In this document: positions 7,067 through 14,577 of the stretch, one piece after another
How the letters are laid out: every line of letters starts with the position of its first letter
Position numbering within the stretch: the stretch's first letter is position 1
From: a virus
Reading direction: 5' to 3' (one strand)
DNA: 31,754 nt
Virus record (IMG/VR): IMGVR_UViG_3300038618_000047
Span: 1-31,754 of that record
Notes under the pieces: generated by a model
What the model saw: the letters and a program-made list of their open reading frames with translations, nothing else
Told to the model about the DNA's origin: nothing
Database searches by the model: none
Program-made: the position numbers and the translations under genes

Positions 7067-8364
7067 CTTTGAACGTGTAATTTAGGAAATTTTTTCTTTT
7101 TAGGGTGATCAATTCCTATAGACTTTCTGTTTTCATTTAGTTTATCGGATTTATATCTTTCTATTTTATCAATACAATGTTGTTGAAACTCATAACCTAA
7201 TTGATTACCTAATTCGTAAACTTTTATGAATCTTTGAAATCTTATGTCAAAGTCAGAGTTTTTATTTTTCCATTTAAAGCCAAATTCTCCACCAAACAAT
7301 TCTCTATGTTCAAAGTCTAAAGGTGTATTTTCAAAAGTCATCATAACGTGGTGAGATATACTAATTAAATGTGAATACTTTGCATAATCTCTTAATAGTT
7401 GCATAGTATCCTCAAACATTTCTTCCGTTTCTGTAGGATATCCTACAATCAGTAAGAACTTCATTTTAATATTTCTTTCTCCTAGATTGGTAACAAAGTA
7501 TCTTATATCATCATTAGTAAACTTTTTTTTCATATGATTTCTAACACTTTCATTACCTGATTCTATACCCATTTCTAAACCACTGCAACCAGAGTTTGCC
7601 AAATTATCAAAATCTCCTTGAGAAAAAGTCTTTTCGGCTCTAACAATAAACTGTCCTTCCCATTTTACTTTTTTCTTTTTTATAGATAATTCGTAAACCA
7701 TATCCCTAAAATGTTTCATTGAACCATTAATCAATGAATCAGAAAATGCTATCTTTTCAGATTTAGTATGTTCGGCAACACTATGTATTTCGTCAGCAAT
7801 TTTTTTACCTGATTTCCATCTAAATTTTGGCCAGATACTTGCAACATCACAGAAAGTACAATTTCTAACACAACCTCTAGAACCAGATATTATAAATCTG
7901 CCATATTTGTGTTCTTTTATTACGTCTGAATAATCTGGTGGTGGCAAATCTTCTATGTTTTCTATCTGTTTTGGTAGTCTTCCGTTAATACCAGGATAAT
8001 CAAAATTTCCTTTTAAAAATTCTTGTACAGCATATTCTCCTTCTCCTACTATAAAATTTTTAGAAGGCCATTTTATATCAACACCTGATCCTCCGTAAAA
8101 AACATTATCATATTTTTCTCCTAATTTTAAACCATCTTCTTTTTGCATAAAAGAAAATACAGATATACCTAACCATCTAAATTTATATTTTGCAATTTCT
8201 TTGTGTATATTTTCTAAAGTATCTAATTGATTACCATCTATAACTTTAATTTTAAATCCTAATGGTTCTAAATATCCTTTTAAAAAACAAGGACCAGGTG
8301 CAGGTTTACCCTTATCCATTCCTGGCAGTGATGTAATAACGGCGTCATATAATGTATTATCCAT
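7063..8364 (-). CDS. Radical SAM protein with N-terminal B12-binding-type domain
   Basis: This 433-aa protein has a Rossmann-like N-terminus (about 1-125; GISVFSFM, VFYGGSGVDI, IVGEGEYAV) typical of the B12-binding domain of class B-like radical SAM enzymes. It lacks the DxHxxG lower-ligand motif, as many members do. The radical SAM core follows, with C165-x3-C169-x2-C172 (RGCVRNCTFC), FSDSLINGS, a GLEMGIESGN strand and a LLIVGYPTET strand. Members modify sugars, lipids or tRNA by methylation or rearrangement; the substrate here is unknown. The gene starts in the stop of the upstream oxygenase gene (TAATG) with GGAGG upstream. It is convergent with the btuB-like gene, overlapping it by 4 nt. 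Confidence 0.87.
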   Translation of the reverse strand: MDNTLYDAVITSLPGMDKGKPAPGPCFLKGYLEPLGFKIKVIDGNQLDTLENIHKEIAKYKFRWLGISVFSFMQKEDGLKLGEKYDNVFYGGSGVDIKWPSKNFIVGEGEYAVQEFLKGNFDYPGINGRLPKQIENIEDLPPPDYSDVIKEHKYGRFIISGSRGCVRNCTFCDVASIWPKFRWKSGKKIADEIHSVAEHTKSEKIAFSDSLINGSMKHFRDMVYELSIKKKKVKWEGQFIVRAEKTFSQGDFDNLANSGCSGLEMGIESGNESVRNHMKKKFTNDDIRYFVTNLGERNIKMKFLLIVGYPTETEEMFEDTMQLLRDYAKYSHLISISHHVMMTFENTPLDFEHRELFGGEFGFKWKNKNSDFDIRFQRFIKVYELGNQLGYEFQQHCIDKIERYKSDKLNENRKSIGIDHPKKKKFPKLHVQS

Positions 8365-8819
8365 TAATAAGGTAGTCCTCCAACAATATGAGTACGATCT
8401 TCATTTGAACAATTTAGTGCTGTATGTTTTTTTCTAGTGTCTATTACATACGCCTCTCCTGTGGCTGGTATGTGTATTCTATCATTATCTAGTAATAAGA
8501 AACAGTGTTCATTTGTTACTATTGGTATATGTAATCTTTGTGTCAAGTCATTATGCCAAAGATAACATGCTTTAGGTTTCATTCTCATCAATCTTGTTCT
8601 AGTAAGTTTGTGTTCTTCCATTATACTGTTAATATAGGGTATATCAAATAAAGGAACAGTGTATGTGTGTTCTACCTTATCTACGTCATAACCTTTACCA
8701 GCTCCTTCTTCAGGATCCATGTCTTTAGAATAACCTTGTAGATATAATTGTTTATTATAATCTGGTAAAGTTTCTAACTCTTTTTTAATCTTTTCTAAAT
8801 CGTACTGGTAAGTCTTCAT
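8364..8819 (-). CDS. 2-oxoglutarate/Fe(II) oxygenase-like protein (Asp/Asn beta-hydroxylase type)
   Basis: In this 151-aa protein the C-terminal 70 residues show a double-stranded beta-helix pattern with a candidate iron triad H89-x-D91 (WHND) and H132 (KKHTALN), and R142 as the likely 2-oxoglutarate anchor. The segments LHIPIVTNEHCFL and GEAYVIDTRKKHTALN are typical of the aspartyl/asparaginyl beta-hydroxylase cupin family. It is a small single-domain form. It may hydroxylate a protein side chain or a small molecule. It starts inside the stop of the small upstream gene (ATGA) and has a good GGAG site at 8-12 nt. It is probably co-transcribed with the B12-type radical SAM gene. Confidence 0.7.
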   Translation of the reverse strand: MKTYQYDLEKIKKELETLPDYNKQLYLQGYSKDMDPEEGAGKGYDVDKVEHTYTVPLFDIPYINSIMEEHKLTRTRLMRMKPKACYLWHNDLTQRLHIPIVTNEHCFLLLDNDRIHIPATGEAYVIDTRKKHTALNCSNEDRTHIVGGLPY

Positions 8820-8986
8820 AAACTCCTTCTTTTTTTAGATAATCTTAACTTATCTTTCATTTTTAGTTTTAATTTTTTTAATGTACGTAAATCTGTCCAA
8901 CTTCTTGAACCTCGTCTAGTTTCTCTTTTTACTTCAGCTTCTTTAACTTTCTTTTTTAAGTCTTTGTGTTTTGCTTTTATAGTCAT
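8816..8986 (-). CDS. Small basic coiled-coil protein, DUF465/YdcH-like
   Basis: This 56-aa frame begins at an ATG at 8986, preceded by GGAGG with 4-nt spacing, and ends in TGA overlapping the next gene (ATGA). The sequence is about 40 percent Lys/Arg with heptad-like Leu/Val spacing. KHKDLKKKVKEAEVKRE and LRTLKKLKLKMKDKL resemble the DUF465 (YdcH-like) helical hairpin family, common as tiny phage and proteobacterial proteins of unknown role. A late promoter octamer lies 21 nt upstream, so it probably heads the three-gene minus-strand operon. Confidence 0.7.
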   Translation of the reverse strand: MTIKAKHKDLKKKVKEAEVKRETRRGSRSWTDLRTLKKLKLKMKDKLRLSKKRRSL

Positions 8987-9007
8987 ATAGCCTCCATGTT
9001 ATATAAC

Positions 9008-9015
9008 TATTTATA
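9008..9015 (-). promoter_or_regulatory. Late promoter octamer for the 8986-7063 operon
   Basis: TATAAATA on the minus strand, 21 nt before the ATG at 8986. The predicted 16-nt leader includes the GGAGG ribosome site. Confidence 0.65.
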
Positions 9016-9037
9016 AGAAGGATAAATATGCATAACG

Positions 9038-9066
9038 TTGACAAATTAATCAAAAAATGTTATAAT
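9038..9066 (+). promoter_or_regulatory. Perfect-consensus sigma70 promoter of the long plus-strand cassette
   Basis: TTGACA (9038-9043), a 17-nt spacer and TATAAT (9061-9066) match the consensus at every position. Only 5 nt separate the -10 from the ATG at 9072, so the first mRNA would be leaderless or start within a base or two of the start codon. It is the only strong promoter seen before a run of about 11 kb of tightly packed genes. Confidence 0.85.
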
Positions 9067-9071
9067 AATAT

Positions 9072-9938
9072 ATGAATAGATTAAATGTAATAGTGACTTC
9101 TAAACCAGGCGATGGTTTAATGCATTATAGTTTTGAACAAGTACAATATCTAAACGATTTAGGTATTAATGCAAAACTTATAATCATACCTCACTATAGA
9201 TTTACAAAAGAAACTTACATAGAGGCCTTAACAGAAAAGTATATACATATGAAAAATGTATATTTTGATTATGAAGAAGCTGATGTAAATTTAATTATGG
9301 GTAGAAGTATGTTAACTTTGGCATATAAGAGTATTAAAGACTATGATAAAGATACACAATTAACTTTACGTTTGTTATTTAAGAAACCTCTTATATCAGT
9401 ATATTCAGAAAACCACCCTAAAGAATATCCTTTAGCACTAGAATTTTTTAAACCAGAAAAAGTAATTGACTTATGCGATCACGAGGTATATGTTAATGGT
9501 ATAGGTAGACAATTTGAAAAGATTATTAACTACAGTGTATATAAACCTATAGTCAGAGACGTTAAGTTTAAGTATCTATTTTTAGGTACAAACGAAAGTT
9601 ATTATACTGAACTAAAAAAACATATTCACAAATACCAAAATCATGGTATCTTGGCATACAAAGATAAGTACATAGACCATAATTTAAATCATGTATTTGT
9701 ACCTGTAAAAAATTTATTAGGTATGTTTGATACTTACGTTTATACTAAACACACATTTGATCCGGCACCAAGATTAATGCAAGAGTGTCGTTTCTTTGGA
9801 ATGAATTTTATATATGCAAGAGATAAAAATATTAAAGACGCAGGACCTGTTTATTATAAAAGGCCAGCAAACTGTTTAACGGACCCGACAAATAAAAGTA
9901 ATATAAATACACTTGTAGAAGCTATAAATCAATTATAA
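9072..9938 (+). CDS. Probable GT-B-like glycosyltransferase, function uncertain
   Basis: The 288-aa protein starts with a Rossmann strand (MNRLNVIVTSKPGDGLMHYSF) and a QYLNDLGINAKLIII segment typical of the first domain of GT-B enzymes. Its C-terminal FDPAPRLMQECRFFGMNFIYAR resembles the donor-site helix of GT4-like proteins, where PR..E..F.G precedes the last strand. No full family signature is visible, so the call rests on fold-level similarity and on the surrounding sugar genes. It is first in the long operon, with no ribosome site between the promoter and the ATG. Its TAA overlaps the next ATG by one base. Confidence 0.5.
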   Translation: MNRLNVIVTSKPGDGLMHYSFEQVQYLNDLGINAKLIIIPHYRFTKETYIEALTEKYIHMKNVYFDYEEADVNLIMGRSMLTLAYKSIKDYDKDTQLTLRLLFKKPLISVYSENHPKEYPLALEFFKPEKVIDLCDHEVYVNGIGRQFEKIINYSVYKPIVRDVKFKYLFLGTNESYYTELKKHIHKYQNHGILAYKDKYIDHNLNHVFVPVKNLLGMFDTYVYTKHTFDPAPRLMQECRFFGMNFIYARDKNIKDAGPVYYKRPANCLTDPTNKSNINTLVEAINQL

Positions 9939-10624
9939 TGTCATATTTTAAAACAAGAACAAACAATTTAAATTTGGATTTATCTCATAGATGTCCTTTA
10001 GAATGTCCTAATTGTCAAAGACAAACAGCCTTTACAAATAAAGGCTTAATACCACATGGGCGTGATCTAACGTTGCATGAAATGGATATGATAACAGATC
10101 ATTTTAAAGCAGTTGGCTTTTGTGGACAATTATCGGATCCTGTACACCACCCTAGATTTAATGAAATACTAGAATTATTTAATAAAAAAAATATTGGAGC
10201 TACAGTTCACAGCGCAGCCACGGCTAAACCTATATCATGGTTTATTAAATCATTTAAAGCAAATCCAAATGCAAGGTGGGTATTTGCCTGTGACGGCTTA
10301 CCAAAAGATAGTCATAAGTATAGAAAAAATCAAGACGGAGAAAAAATGTTTGAGATAATGAAAATAGCAAAACAACATTTAAATACCACACCACAATGGC
10401 AATACATAATATTTAATTACAATGAAAATAATATAGAAGAAGCCAAAAAAATGGCTTCGGACAACGGACTTGAATTTATATTGGTTCAATCTTCTAGATG
10501 GAGGGATGATGATGGTAAACCAGATCCTTTAAGACCAACAGGTTCTTCCGGAATTAAAACACTATTGACAAAACTAACTGAAAAAGATAAAGATGGAAAT
10601 TACAAATGGCAGAAATTGAATTAA
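9938..10624 (+). CDS. Radical SAM core protein (N-terminal part of a split SPASM-type enzyme)
   Basis: In this 228-aa protein C19-x3-C23-x2-C26 (CPLECPNC) follows LNLDLSHR near the N-terminus, as in radical SAM/SPASM enzymes. GFCGQLSDPVHHPRFNEI carries the glycine-rich strand that binds SAM. The core barrel continues to about residue 190. The expected C-terminal auxiliary-cluster domain is missing but is encoded by the next ORF, which overlaps by 19 nt in the -1 frame. Together they would make a roughly 350-aa SPASM-type enzyme. The substrate (peptide or sugar) is unknown. Confidence 0.82.
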   Translation: MSYFKTRTNNLNLDLSHRCPLECPNCQRQTAFTNKGLIPHGRDLTLHEMDMITDHFKAVGFCGQLSDPVHHPRFNEILELFNKKNIGATVHSAATAKPISWFIKSFKANPNARWVFACDGLPKDSHKYRKNQDGEKMFEIMKIAKQHLNTTPQWQYIIFNYNENNIEEAKKMASDNGLEFILVQSSRWRDDDGKPDPLRPTGSSGIKTLLTKLTEKDKDGNYKWQKLN

Positions 10625-10998
10625 GTCCTCTTTGTTTACCAGATAGAGAAGGCACAAGACTAGACAAAATGCCTATGGCAGTTAACAATAGAGGTTATCT
10701 ATTACCATGTTGTTGGTGTGATGAAAAAAATATAATAAATTCAAAACAATTTAAACCTTTGTATGATGTAAGTAAACTTGAAGATTATAATAGTATAAAT
10801 GAAATACTTGAAACAAAAGAATGGATTGAGTTTGAAAATGATTTAATTAATGCTAGAGACAAGGGAGATGAAGACAGTTTAAAAAAAGTACAACCAGTTT
10901 GTTTACATCATTGTAAGGTAAGAAAAAAAGAAGATAAAATGAAAATAGAAACTCACTTTTCAGCTGAAGGTAAAAAAATAGTAGAGGACATAAAATAA
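10606..10998 (+). CDS. SPASM-like Cys-rich protein (C-terminal partner of the preceding radical SAM)
   Basis: This 130-aa protein resembles a free-standing SPASM/auxiliary Fe-S domain. C10, then a VNNRGYLLPCCWCD segment (C35, C36, C38), with PVCLHHC near the end (C99, C103). In fused enzymes the same pattern (nnrGyllpCC...C..C) follows the radical SAM barrel directly. Its ATG lies 19 nt inside the upstream gene, so translation is coupled and the two products probably assemble. Its TAA shares one base with the next ATG (TAATG). Confidence 0.72.
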   Translation: MAEIELSPLCLPDREGTRLDKMPMAVNNRGYLLPCCWCDEKNIINSKQFKPLYDVSKLEDYNSINEILETKEWIEFENDLINARDKGDEDSLKKVQPVCLHHCKVRKKEDKMKIETHFSAEGKKIVEDIK

Positions 10999-12050
10999 TG
11001 GATTCATGGAATAAAGAATATGCACTAAACAAAGAAGAATATCTTAAACTTTTTGATGAGTGTATGCAAGAAAAACAAGAACAAAATATAGAGTTTTTAG
11101 AAAAAACAATTACAGATACAATAGGAAGAAAATATGCTGTTGCTTGTCAAACCGGTACAGACGCTTTAATGTTTTCTTTAAAATGTTTAAATATAAAACC
11201 AGGCGATGAAGTATTGACAACCAACTTTTCGTGGATATCAACGGCGTCTTGTATATCTATGGTAGGTGCAACTCCTGTATTTTGCGATATAGATAAAAAA
11301 ACTTATCATATGTCACTTGACAGTATCAAACGTATGTATTCAGACAAAGTAAAAGCAATTGTCTATCCACATTTATTTGGTAATATGTCAGATATAACAG
11401 AGATATTAGAATTTTGTAAAGAAAAAAACATATCATTTATAGAAGACGCAGCTCAGGCTATAGGTTCTAGTCTTAATGGTACTAAAGCAGGTACTCTAGG
11501 AGAATTGAGTACAATAAGCTTTAATGCAAACAAAACGATAGGTGGAATCGCCGGAGGTGGTGTGGTATTGACAGATAACAAAGACTATGCTGATATGTGT
11601 ATTAAGCTAAGAAAACATGGTAATCATGAGATACTAGGATACAACTCTAAAATGTTATTCTTTAATGCAAAGTTTATTGATTATAGATTAAAAAAACTAG
11701 ATCAATATGTTGAGGCTAAACAAATAATAGCAAAAAAATATGATGAACAACTAAAGGACGACATAATTGTACAACCAACCTCAAATGGTGTCAATCATAC
11801 ATATCATAAATATATTGTCAGATTTGAAGACAAAGAAACAAGAAACAGAGTTAAAAAAAGATTAAATGCCAATGTACACTATGAAAAACCTATATCTGAA
11901 CGCCCTATGTATAAAAACATATCACATAGAAGCGATGATTGTATTAATTGTAAACATATCAGTGATACAATTTTAACATTACCAATTGATCCTTTTTTAA
12001 CAGATGAAGAAATAAATAACACATGTAATACAATATTAGCCTCACTGTGA
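10998..12050 (+). CDS. DegT/DnrJ/EryC1-family PLP sugar aminotransferase
   Basis: The 350-aa protein is normal length for the family. CQTGTDALMFSL (about 50-61) forms the cofactor phosphate site, EDAAQAIGS has the PLP-nitrogen aspartate D150, and SFNANKTIGGIAGGG holds the Schiff-base lysine K179. These enzymes convert keto-sugars (nucleotide-linked) to amino sugars with glutamate as donor. In this operon it probably supplies an aminodeoxy sugar for the neighbouring transferases. Its TGA overlaps the GTG start of the next gene. Confidence 0.9.
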   Translation: MDSWNKEYALNKEEYLKLFDECMQEKQEQNIEFLEKTITDTIGRKYAVACQTGTDALMFSLKCLNIKPGDEVLTTNFSWISTASCISMVGATPVFCDIDKKTYHMSLDSIKRMYSDKVKAIVYPHLFGNMSDITEILEFCKEKNISFIEDAAQAIGSSLNGTKAGTLGELSTISFNANKTIGGIAGGGVVLTDNKDYADMCIKLRKHGNHEILGYNSKMLFFNAKFIDYRLKKLDQYVEAKQIIAKKYDEQLKDDIIVQPTSNGVNHTYHKYIVRFEDKETRNRVKKRLNANVHYEKPISERPMYKNISHRSDDCINCKHISDTILTLPIDPFLTDEEINNTCNTILASL

Positions 12051-12349
12051 TAGAAATAATAGCAAATCAAACTTTAGATCAAATCAGCTACATTGATAGT
12101 AATGGTAATCCTGTTGCTATAACTGATCAAAATCTTATTAAGACCTGTCAAATGATAAAAAGAGCATTAGGCACCAGTGATATATTTGATGAGAGTTTAA
12201 TTAATGAGTACAATGAACCGGTTTATGAATATATAGTTGAAAAAACTTATATAACACCAGAGTATGACTACGGTCCATTAAACTTTAAAGAAGGACCTAA
12301 ACAAAAAATGAAAATAGCATTTAATAAATTATTCTGGAGTAAAATATGA
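12047..12349 (+). CDS. Unknown 100-aa protein
   Basis: I do not recognise this protein. It starts with GTG inside the stop of the aminotransferase gene (GTGA) and ends in an ATGA overlap with the radical SAM gene, so it is firmly embedded in the operon. It is acidic in the middle (DIFDESLINEYNEPVYEYIVE) and basic at the end (KQKMKIAFNKLFWSKI). It has no signal peptide, no Cys cluster and no membrane segment. Its place directly before a radical SAM gene would fit an accessory or substrate protein, but nothing in the sequence proves that. Confidence 0.65.
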   Translation: MIEIIANQTLDQISYIDSNGNPVAITDQNLIKTCQMIKRALGTSDIFDESLINEYNEPVYEYIVEKTYITPEYDYGPLNFKEGPKQKMKIAFNKLFWSKI

Positions 12350-13188
12350 AAAAATTTGATCTAGAATACGCTCAAAAGAATTACTTAGCCGTAGACTTTT
12401 TTCTATCTATGTCTTGTAATAAAGATTGTCATTATTGTACAAGTTATACTTTAGAAATGAGAAACTTGACAGTAGATTTAGATTTTTTAAGATCAACCTT
12501 AGAAGCGTTAAAAGAATATAAAGTTAGAATATGTTTACTTGGTGGTGAACCAGGTTTAATTAAAAACCTTCGTGAAGTAATTGCAATGGTAAAAGAATAT
12601 CCTAATTTTATTCCTCAAGTTTTATCTAATTCTTTTATAAGAAAAAGATATCCTGAAATATTAGAAGATCCTGAAATATTATACGTAGAACACTTAACAC
12701 TGGATTTTTATCCAGATAAAATAAAAAAATTAGGTAACTACGATTATCTAGCACCTAATGATATGAATAATTATAATGTAGTACTTAAAACGCCTAATTA
12801 CTTTAAGTACATAGCTAACTATCCAGAATTTAAAAAACAATTAGAACATAAAAATACTATGTTCAAAGCATTTAACGGTAGAACACCATCTAAAGGTGAT
12901 GTAGAAGAAGTACACACACAGGCGGCTGAAATAGATCGTAAAATGTGTGCTGCTTTTCCTATGGTACCTGTTATAGACTTTGAAAAAAAACATATAGTAC
13001 ACTGTAGTAAAAAATTTGCAAATAACACCGAATTGTCTAGGTCTTTTCCTATGACTAAAGAAAACATTGATAAGATGATGAACTTCCAGTTATTCAAATA
13101 TGAGAAGTATTGTGTAACATGTAAAGAATATGTACAACCGAAAGGACATTTTCCTATTGAAAAGTATAGTAATATATTAAAATTATGA
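12346..13188 (+). CDS. Radical SAM protein
   Basis: In this 280-aa protein C24-x3-C28-x2-C31 (MSCNKDCHYC) follows a VDFFLS strand, and LLGGEPGL near residue 65 is the SAM-amino GGE motif. The C-terminal third has further Cys (CVTCKEY near residue 260, others near 204 and 223) that could bind an extra cluster. The middle (LTLDFYPDKIKKL) is not diagnostic of any subfamily I can name. It is translationally coupled on both sides (ATGA at the start, ATGATG at the end). Confidence 0.83.
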   Translation: MKKFDLEYAQKNYLAVDFFLSMSCNKDCHYCTSYTLEMRNLTVDLDFLRSTLEALKEYKVRICLLGGEPGLIKNLREVIAMVKEYPNFIPQVLSNSFIRKRYPEILEDPEILYVEHLTLDFYPDKIKKLGNYDYLAPNDMNNYNVVLKTPNYFKYIANYPEFKKQLEHKNTMFKAFNGRTPSKGDVEEVHTQAAEIDRKMCAAFPMVPVIDFEKKHIVHCSKKFANNTELSRSFPMTKENIDKMMNFQLFKYEKYCVTCKEYVQPKGHFPIEKYSNILKL

Positions 13189-13883
13189 TGAAAACGGTTG
13201 ATATTTCTGTTACTAATCTTTGTAACATTAAATGCCCACAATGTAAAAGAACTGATCCTAACGGATTAGGAACTCACAAGTTACTTCCTTTGGATACTTG
13301 GTCATTAGAACAGTTTCAAACTGCTTTTCCAATAAATGATTTAGATGACATGGAAGAATATAGTTTTTGTGGTTTATGGGGAGATCCTTTGATGGCCAAA
13401 GATATAAAAAAGATTATATATTACATAATAGACAATTCAATAAAATCTAAAGTAACCATAACAACAAATGGTAGTATTAGGTCAGAAAAGTTTTATGAAG
13501 AAATAGGTAATTATTGTGATAAAAGATTAGCAATCGTTTTTGATATAGATGGTATTAATGAAGAAATGCACACCAAATATAGACGTGGTGCTTCATTAAA
13601 AAAATCTTTAGATAATATGTATGCTTTATCAAAAACAAACGCAATACCGTTATCTCAAACAATTATATTTAAACATAACCAGGATTATCAAAAAGATATA
13701 CTAGATTTAGTAAAGAAATGGGGATCACATAACCATGAATTTTGTTTATCAGATAGATTTGATGGTAAATCAAAATGGCATTTTGTCAATGAAAAAGGAG
13801 AAGATGAATATTTAGAAGCTGCTACAGACACAACAGTACAAATAGCAGTAGACAAATATCCAAAAAATAAAGAAAATGGCTAA
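13185..13883 (+). CDS. Radical SAM core protein (N-terminal part of a second split SPASM-type enzyme)
   Basis: In this 232-aa protein, VDISVTNLC13-x3-C17-x2-C20 begins it exactly as in SPASM enzymes, with FCGLWGDPLMAKDI as the SAM-binding strand and TITTNGSIRS following. IVFDIDGINEEMHTKYRRGA closely resembles strand 5 of peptide-modifying or sugar SPASM enzymes. The barrel ends around residue 200 and the C-terminal Fe-S part is on the next ORF. There are two adjacent possible ATGs (13185, 13188); the first overlaps the upstream stop. Confidence 0.83.
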   Translation: MMKTVDISVTNLCNIKCPQCKRTDPNGLGTHKLLPLDTWSLEQFQTAFPINDLDDMEEYSFCGLWGDPLMAKDIKKIIYYIIDNSIKSKVTITTNGSIRSEKFYEEIGNYCDKRLAIVFDIDGINEEMHTKYRRGASLKKSLDNMYALSKTNAIPLSQTIIFKHNQDYQKDILDLVKKWGSHNHEFCLSDRFDGKSKWHFVNEKGEDEYLEAATDTTVQIAVDKYPKNKENG

Positions 13884-14190
13884 AAGTATTATTTGCAAAT
13901 GGAAAGAAAGTAGTAGGTGTTTAATACAACCTGACGGACAAGTGTTTCAATGTTGTTTTCTAAAATTACATTTTGTAGATTATGAAAACAAAAGAGAAGT
14001 TGATGGCAGATCACATCCTATTATAAAAGACTATCTATCTAAAAAAGAAGAATATAACATAAAAAATGACTCTTTAAAAAACATACTAAATAAAGAGTGG
14101 TTTCAAAAGACTTTACCAAACAGTTTGATTGATTATGATAAGGCACCTAAACCTTGTAAAAGAGTTTGTACAATAGAAAGTAAAAAATAA
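13876..14190 (+). CDS. SPASM-like Cys-rich protein (C-terminal partner of the second radical SAM)
   Basis: In this 104-aa protein, C7, C15, then LIQPDGQVFQCCF (C26, C27) and PCKRVC near the end (C94, C98) give the SPASM-type pattern seen in the 10606 ORF. It overlaps the radical SAM core gene by 8 nt in the +1 frame, while the first pair overlaps in the -1 frame, so the two splits are not copies of a single event. Both begin with ATGGC inside an A-rich stretch. Confidence 0.72.
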   Translation: MAKSIICKWKESSRCLIQPDGQVFQCCFLKLHFVDYENKREVDGRSHPIIKDYLSKKEEYNIKNDSLKNILNKEWFQKTLPNSLIDYDKAPKPCKRVCTIESKK

Positions 14191-14193
14191 ATT

Positions 14194-14562
14194 ATGAATG
14201 AACCATCAATTGATCCACAAGTAAACGCTACTTTATCAGATATTAAAGACGATCAAGAAATGCGTCTAGAGTTTATTAATAAAATTACAGAGAAACTTAA
14301 AACTTGTTATGATCCTGAAATTTCTACAGACATATACACACTCGGACTTATATATGATGTTAAAGTTACCTCTGAAAGATACGTATTTGTATTAATGAGT
14401 TTAACATCTGCTTTTTGTCCGGCCGTAGATGAAATAGTTAACGGAGTAAGACAAGCCGTTGAAAGTATACCAGGACTTAAATGTAAAGTTAGAATTACAA
14501 TGACACCTACGTGGTCTAGGGATATGATTGATCCTGAAATAAGAGATTTAATGGGTTTATAA
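14194..14562 (+). CDS. DUF59/MIP18 family, SufT/PaaD-like Fe-S cluster assembly factor
   Basis: This 122-aa protein has the family hallmarks: CYDPEISTDIYTLGLIYDV (about 38-56), LTSAFCPAVDEI with the conserved Cys C75, and RITMTPTWSRDMI. Family members help mature [4Fe-4S] proteins (SufT) or the PaaABCE oxygenase (PaaD). It lies directly after two split radical SAM genes, so a role in loading their clusters is a reasonable inference. It follows its neighbour by 3 nt. Confidence 0.85.
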   Translation: MNEPSIDPQVNATLSDIKDDQEMRLEFINKITEKLKTCYDPEISTDIYTLGLIYDVKVTSERYVFVLMSLTSAFCPAVDEIVNGVRQAVESIPGLKCKVRITMTPTWSRDMIDPEIRDLMGL

Positions 14563-14565
14563 ATA
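14558..14565 (+). promoter_or_regulatory. Candidate internal late promoter before the carbamoyltransferase
   Basis: TATAAATA overlaps the DUF59 stop codon and lies 12 nt before the ATG at 14578 (24 nt before the in-frame ATG at 14590). In such AT-rich DNA a chance match is possible. Confidence 0.4.
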
Positions 14566-14577
14566 AATTTATTAAGA

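Noticed and set aside
9031-9071. A tRNA or small RNA between the divergent genes at about 9 kb
   Set aside because: The stretch is fully explained by a consensus sigma70 promoter and has no cloverleaf pairing.
12819-13241. 140-aa minus-strand ORF
   Set aside because: It lies wholly opposite two radical SAM genes with recognised motifs.
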